Part shown: in pieces, positions 61,054 to 64,000 of the stretch
How positions within the stretch are numbered: position 1 is the stretch's first letter
How the letters are laid out: every line of letters begins with the position of its first letter
Assembly: GCA_025360585.1 (NCBI GenBank)
Contig: JANYBW010000053.1
Location: 1 to 64,000, forward strand
Direction: 5' to 3'
DNA: 64,000 nucleotides
DNA from: Actinomycetes bacterium
Lineage (GTDB): Bacteria > Actinomycetota > Acidimicrobiia > IMCC26256 > PALSA-610
Position numbers and translations under genes: made by a program
Notes under the pieces: generated by a model
The model's input: only the letters and a program-made list of their open reading frames with translations
What the model was told of the DNA's origin: nothing
Databases searched by the model: none

Positions 61054-62277
61054 TCAGCGGCCACCTAATGCCAACAGGTAGTCAACGATGGCGACTGAGA
61101 AGCGAGTCGCGTCAACATTGGTCAGTACGAACTTGTTCTTGACAGAGTCAAGCACGGTGAATTCGGCGGGTTGCCAAGTGTCGACGTAGATCACTGCCGC
61201 ACCGGGGGCGGGGAGTGTCTGCGGCGCTGGTGTCGAAGGCCCAAAGCCCAGCAGGTAGGCAATGACGTAGACGGCGAGCTTCTGCACTCCCGCAGCAGGG
61301 GCGTTAAAAAAAGGTGCCATTTGGTTGAGTCGTGCAGATTCCGAAGCGGTCCATGATACGGAAACGGTGATGGCACTCTCGGTAGGAATCACGCTGTTCG
61401 AGGGTGCTGATGTCGTGCCGCCAACTGTGTTGAACGCTGTCACGGTAAACAGATAGGAAACCCCTGCCTTTAGCCCCGTCACAGTGATTGGTGACAAGGC
61501 TCCAGTGATCGTGGGTCCTCCCAACAAGCTCTTAGCTGACACCTCGTAGCTGCTGATTGGCGAGCCGCCCGGATCCGCTGGTGGAGTGAATGAGATCAGG
61601 GCAGATGTCGGCCCGGCGGTCGCTACGACGTTGGTCGGCATGCCAGGGCTTCTGAGCGACGCGATATTTGAGGGGAGCGAAGGGGGGCTGGTCCCGGTGG
61701 CGTTGGTTGCGGTCACGGTGAACTGGTATGAGGCTCCAAGCGTGAGGCCAGGGACTGTCACAGGTGAAGTCGTTCCGATTGCGACGATTCCACCGGGTGA
61801 CAAGCTCACCGTGTACTGCGTGATGGCCCCGCCTCCGGTCGATGAAGGTGGATCGAATGCCACAGACGCTGTTCCGTTTCCGGGTGTCGCGGTGACGTTC
61901 GTCGGTGGGGAGGGAATATCGGGTGGCCCGATATATGTAAAGGTTGCGTTTCCCGGGTTCTCTGTGAATGAGTAGTCGGAATGGACCGCGCCTGTTCCTC
62001 TCCCAGTTGCACCCCCCGTGTAAGTCACAATCGAAGAGCAATCCGGAGCGACGACGGCCGTGTCGTAGATGACCAAACCGGCATAGTTGACCGTGAGGGT
62101 GTAGCCGGACTGAAAGGAAGCCGTGACAGTGCCCGACAACGTTTGCAGGTTGCCCATGTAAGGGCCTAGGTGCAGAGTGTACGGGCAAGCAGTTTGAGCG
62201 GCCGATCGCGCCTGTGCGGTCCCTAGCGTCGCGCTGATGACCAGCAATACGACGAGCAGTGCATTGGCGCGTCTCAT
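61054..62277 (-). CDS. Secreted protein with two Fn3-like domains (element cargo)
   Basis: A 407-residue protein with signal peptide (NALLVVLLVISATLGTAQA), an N-terminal beta domain of about 100 residues, and two Fn3-like domains (PSPPTNVTATPGNGTASVAF and SPGMPTNVVATAGPTSALIS starts, each with a SYxFTVTAxNxxG strand). A C-terminal 110-residue domain with no recognised family follows. The Fn3 units are relatives of those in the 1.6k-residue protein at 21365. It is unusual cargo for a small integrative element. Its ATG lies about 100 bp from the recombinase start, divergent. Confidence 0.7.
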   Translation of the reverse strand: MRRANALLVVLLVISATLGTAQARSAAQTACPYTLHLGPYMGNLQTLSGTVTASFQSGYTLTVNYAGLVIYDTAVVAPDCSSIVTYTGGATGRGTGAVHSDYSFTENPGNATFTYIGPPDIPSPPTNVTATPGNGTASVAFDPPSSTGGGAITQYTVSLSPGGIVAIGTTSPVTVPGLTLGASYQFTVTATNATGTSPPSLPSNIASLRSPGMPTNVVATAGPTSALISFTPPADPGGSPISSYEVSAKSLLGGPTITGALSPITVTGLKAGVSYLFTVTAFNTVGGTTSAPSNSVIPTESAITVSVSWTASESARLNQMAPFFNAPAAGVQKLAVYVIAYLLGFGPSTPAPQTLPAPGAAVIYVDTWQPAEFTVLDSVKNKFVLTNVDATRFSVAIVDYLLALGGR

Positions 62278-62380
62278 AGTCGAATCCTCGTATTTGTGGA
62301 GCCCTGAAGATGTTCACAATGCCATGCAGCGGATCTTCGACGCCGACTTGATCAATTTATTACGACTGTAAAGGCGGCGC

Positions 62381-63064
62381 GTGAGGCCGAGCAACTTCTC
62401 CCCGTCTCAATCAACTAGATGTTTAGTTCCCCGAACCGATCCTGTTCTCAGCGTTTGGAATGCTGAACAGTTGAAAGCGTTTTTGTCGACAGTCAAAGAC
62501 GATCGCTTGTTCCCCGCGATTCAACTCGCCGCGACGACGGGTATGCGGCGTGGCGAGCTACTTGGTTTGCGTTGGTGCGACCTCGATCCTGAACAAAAGG
62601 TGCTCCGAGTCATGCGCAATGGAACAGTTGCCAACAAAGTCGTGAGCGTAGGCACACCCAAGACCGCTGCTGGCACGCGAAGCGTGTCGCTCGATGCGAA
62701 CACGAACGCGCATTGCTTGCGCCTTCGTGCTCGCACTGCCGAAGAACGTCTACGTCTTGGGTTGAGTTGGGACGACGATGGGTACCTATTCGTTCACGAC
62801 GATGCGAACCCGATTCACCCGACCTACTTTTCGCACCGTTCCAAGCAATTGGTCGAACAATCTGGACTGCCTCCGACGAGGTTGCACGATCTTCGCCACG
62901 CGTATGCCACGTTGGCATTGGGTGTCGGCATTCCTGTCAGGTACTCAGTGGAGCGTCTTGGGCACGCAAACGTGAGCATCACACTGCAGACTTATGCACA
63001 CGTCATGCTTGGCGACGATCAACACGCTGCACAAAAGGTCGCCGATGCAATCTTCGGGGCGTGA
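62381..63064 (+). CDS. int: Tyrosine recombinase, N-terminally truncated
   Basis: A 227-residue protein containing the whole catalytic domain: Arg in TTGMRRGELLGLRW, Lys in the GTPKTAAGTRSVSL hairpin, HDLRHAYATLAL (H-x2-R), GHANVSITLQTYAH with the second His and the nucleophilic Tyr. The usual arm- and core-binding N-terminal region (about 150-170 residues of a 380-residue phage-type integrase) is missing; the frame is closed by a TAA just before 62381. It is the probable integrase of the tRNA-Leu element but unlikely to be active alone. Confidence 0.75.
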   Translation: MRPSNFSPSQSTRCLVPRTDPVLSVWNAEQLKAFLSTVKDDRLFPAIQLAATTGMRRGELLGLRWCDLDPEQKVLRVMRNGTVANKVVSVGTPKTAAGTRSVSLDANTNAHCLRLRARTAEERLRLGLSWDDDGYLFVHDDANPIHPTYFSHRSKQLVEQSGLPPTRLHDLRHAYATLALGVGIPVRYSVERLGHANVSITLQTYAHVMLGDDQHAAQKVADAIFGA

Positions 63065-63093
63065 CCGGAACTGGTCCCGTCTCGTGGTTCAGC

Positions 63094-63642
63094 TCAGCCG
63101 ATTCCGAATAATCGGTGCAACAAGCCTGCCGCTCCTTCGAGTGGTACAAACTGATTGATCCGCAATCTTCGGATGTTCTTGCGTTCTTGTTTGATCCCTT
63201 CAGCGTTGGCTCGGGAGTTCTTCGCGACCTTGTCGCCGAGACTCGGAAGCCTCTCGCCAGGCCCACCACCGAACCAGTGGTATCGCATGCCTATCCGGTT
63301 GGTTCCTTCGATGCGGTTCCATGTGATGAGCACTATGCAACCTGAAGGCCTTACTGCAAGGCTTGTATTGATCGGCCACTCCTTGGTGGTCGTGTTGTTG
63401 CGCGCCTTGAGTTGAATGTGGCGCATCACGCCGCGGCATTCAAGAACGATGTCGTACCCGAACGCGTCTACCGACGAGTGGAGGACGTCGATGCGCTCGC
63501 GGTGACCGAACCATGCCTCTTGGACTAACTCGGCAATGAGAGTCAACTCAATCATTTGTTCGATCGACGTCGAGTGATGCGACACGTCGAGGTCTGCGTC
63601 TTGGTGCCCGGTTTCTAGGTTCGTGCAATGAGGTTCTGTCAC
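63094..63642 (-). CDS. PD-(D/E)XK-like protein of unknown function
   Basis: A 182-residue protein (from GTG 63642). Nuclease-fold-like pattern: an N-terminal helix IEQMIELTLIAELVQEAWF, then DAFGYDIVLECRGVMRHIQLKA, giving D...E...Q-L-K as expected for the PD-(D/E)XK core, and a WFGGGPGERLPSLGDKVAK block. Proteins of this pattern are found next to restriction and mobile genes but no activity is proven for them. It converges on the recombinase with a 29-bp gap. Confidence 0.55.
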   Translation of the reverse strand: MTEPHCTNLETGHQDADLDVSHHSTSIEQMIELTLIAELVQEAWFGHRERIDVLHSSVDAFGYDIVLECRGVMRHIQLKARNNTTTKEWPINTSLAVRPSGCIVLITWNRIEGTNRIGMRYHWFGGGPGERLPSLGDKVAKNSRANAEGIKQERKNIRRLRINQFVPLEGAAGLLHRLFGIG

Positions 63643-63761
63643 GACTCCAACGTAGAGCACAATGCGAACGCGACAACGCGGCGTGACCAATCCGTGACCA
63701 CTTGCACTTCGAGCGCCAGTCAACATTCGTCAGTCATGGCCAAACGTGCTGGTCACGTCAG

Positions 63762-63845
63762 TGCGAGCGGGGGGACTTGAACCCCCACGTCCTTTCGGAC
63801 ACTGGATCCTAAGTCCAGCGCGTCTGCCAATTCCGCCACGCTCGC
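63762..63845 (-). tRNA. tRNA-Leu (anticodon UAG)
   Basis: Reverse-strand gene with 7-bp acceptor stem GCGAGCG / CGCTCGC (5' end at 63845, discriminator A at 63762), an anticodon stem CTGGA/TCCAG enclosing CTTAGGA (anticodon TAG), a class-II long variable arm, and a T-arm with GGTTCAAG. CCA is not encoded. Its 3' half (63762-63814) is the attachment repeat of the element to its left and was supplied by the element on integration, so the tRNA remains intact. Confidence 0.95.
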
Positions 63846-63873
63846 GAGTGTGTGGACGATACCCGATAGTGCC

Positions 63874-64000
63874 CTACGGAACTTTGAACAAGTGTCGTGG
63901 CGTTGCGCGATCGATCGCCGCGCCGAAGATCCGGGCGAGGGTGAACGAATATTGATCCGTGAAGTGATTCGAATCCCAATATCGCAGACGGCCGTCGGCC
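63874..64000 (-). CDS. Acyltransferase/SGNH-type protein, 3' end only (5' partial)
   Basis: The reverse frame open to the window edge encodes about 41 residues ending at TAG 63874-63876: a DGRLRYWDSNHFTDQYSFTL block followed by a short tail. The D-x-x-H pattern resembles the final catalytic segment of SGNH domains fused to acyltransferase-3 proteins. The rest lies beyond the window, so identity is provisional. Confidence 0.45.
   Translation of the reverse strand, partial: ADGRLRYWDSNHFTDQYSFTLARIFGAAIDRATPRHLFKVP

Larger units (their letters stand above)
59465..63814. mobile_element. 4.3-kb tRNA-Leu-integrated genetic element
   Basis: Bounded by the perfect 54-bp direct repeats (59465-59518 and 63761-63814); one repeat unit plus contents is 4296 bp. 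A tyrosine-recombinase gene points towards the tRNA end. Other contents are a GIY-YIG-type protein, an HTH protein, a secreted Fn3 protein and a PD-(D/E)XK-like protein. Crossover in the anticodon loop/T-arm half of a tRNA is the classic integration mode. The truncated integrase suggests it is now fixed. Confidence 0.85.

Noticed and set aside
60838-61068. Forward ORF with CxxC inside the element
   Set aside because: No family, no clear ribosome site, and it starts within the HTH gene region.
63746-63955. Forward ORF of 69 codons at the right end
   Set aside because: It runs antisense through the tRNA-Leu gene; the residues are a translation of tRNA sequence.

Overview
The window looks like chromosome of a high-GC, GTG-start-rich actinobacterium. 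Markers are the lipid II amidation pair MurT/GatD, MenB for menaquinone, an F420-type (Ddn-like) oxidoreductase, acyl-CoA metabolism genes, and large secreted proteins of Fn3, SBBP and carboxypeptidase-regulatory repeats. I infer class Acidimicrobiia or a relative from this gene mix; there is no rRNA to confirm it.

Layout. (1) 1-4200 is a decayed toxin-antitoxin/defence patch: an AbiE-like pair, the C-terminal stub of an Eco57I-type restriction-modification protein, a DUF6932-XRE pair, a higBA locus whose toxin has lost its middle, and an XRE remnant. (2) 4398-14763 is mixed metabolism and stress: hydrolase, PPK2, acyl-CoA dehydrogenase, an ArsR/SRPBCC pair, an acyltransferase, a Tat-exported DyP peroxidase, pirin, and a peroxiredoxin-like gene with an in-frame UGA exactly where the family has the first Cys of its CxxC. 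I read that gene as a selenoprotein. (3) 14960-29187 holds secreted proteins, PhyH, MurT-GatD, a 1.6k-residue secreted repeat protein and two amidohydrolases. (4) 29177-45462 holds Tag and AlkB alkylation repair, a Rieske oxygenase, a carotenoid oxygenase, an Mrr-N-like protein with a zinc ribbon, an ABC-2 exporter, a beta-helix protein and a RecQ helicase with a PRTase tail. (5) 45580-59390 is another giant secreted protein, surface-glycan and membrane genes (Wzy/O-antigen ligase-like, GT-C-like, GT2), SDR, MenB, MaoC and an SPFH protein. (6) 59465-63814 is a 4.3-kb element integrated in the 3' half of a tRNA-Leu(UAG) gene. It is bounded by perfect 54-bp direct repeats and carries a truncated tyrosine recombinase, a GIY-YIG protein, a small HTH protein, a secreted Fn3 protein and a PD-(D/E)XK-like protein. 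An acyltransferase/SGNH 3' end runs off the right edge.

The two most notable items are the candidate SelU/AhpC-TSA_2 selenoprotein (12187-12717) and the tRNA-Leu element. A recurring minor pattern is short 3-4 copy tandem repeats of 7-18 bp in intergenic gaps, often touching stop codons. No rRNA, CRISPR array or intact insertion sequence was seen.
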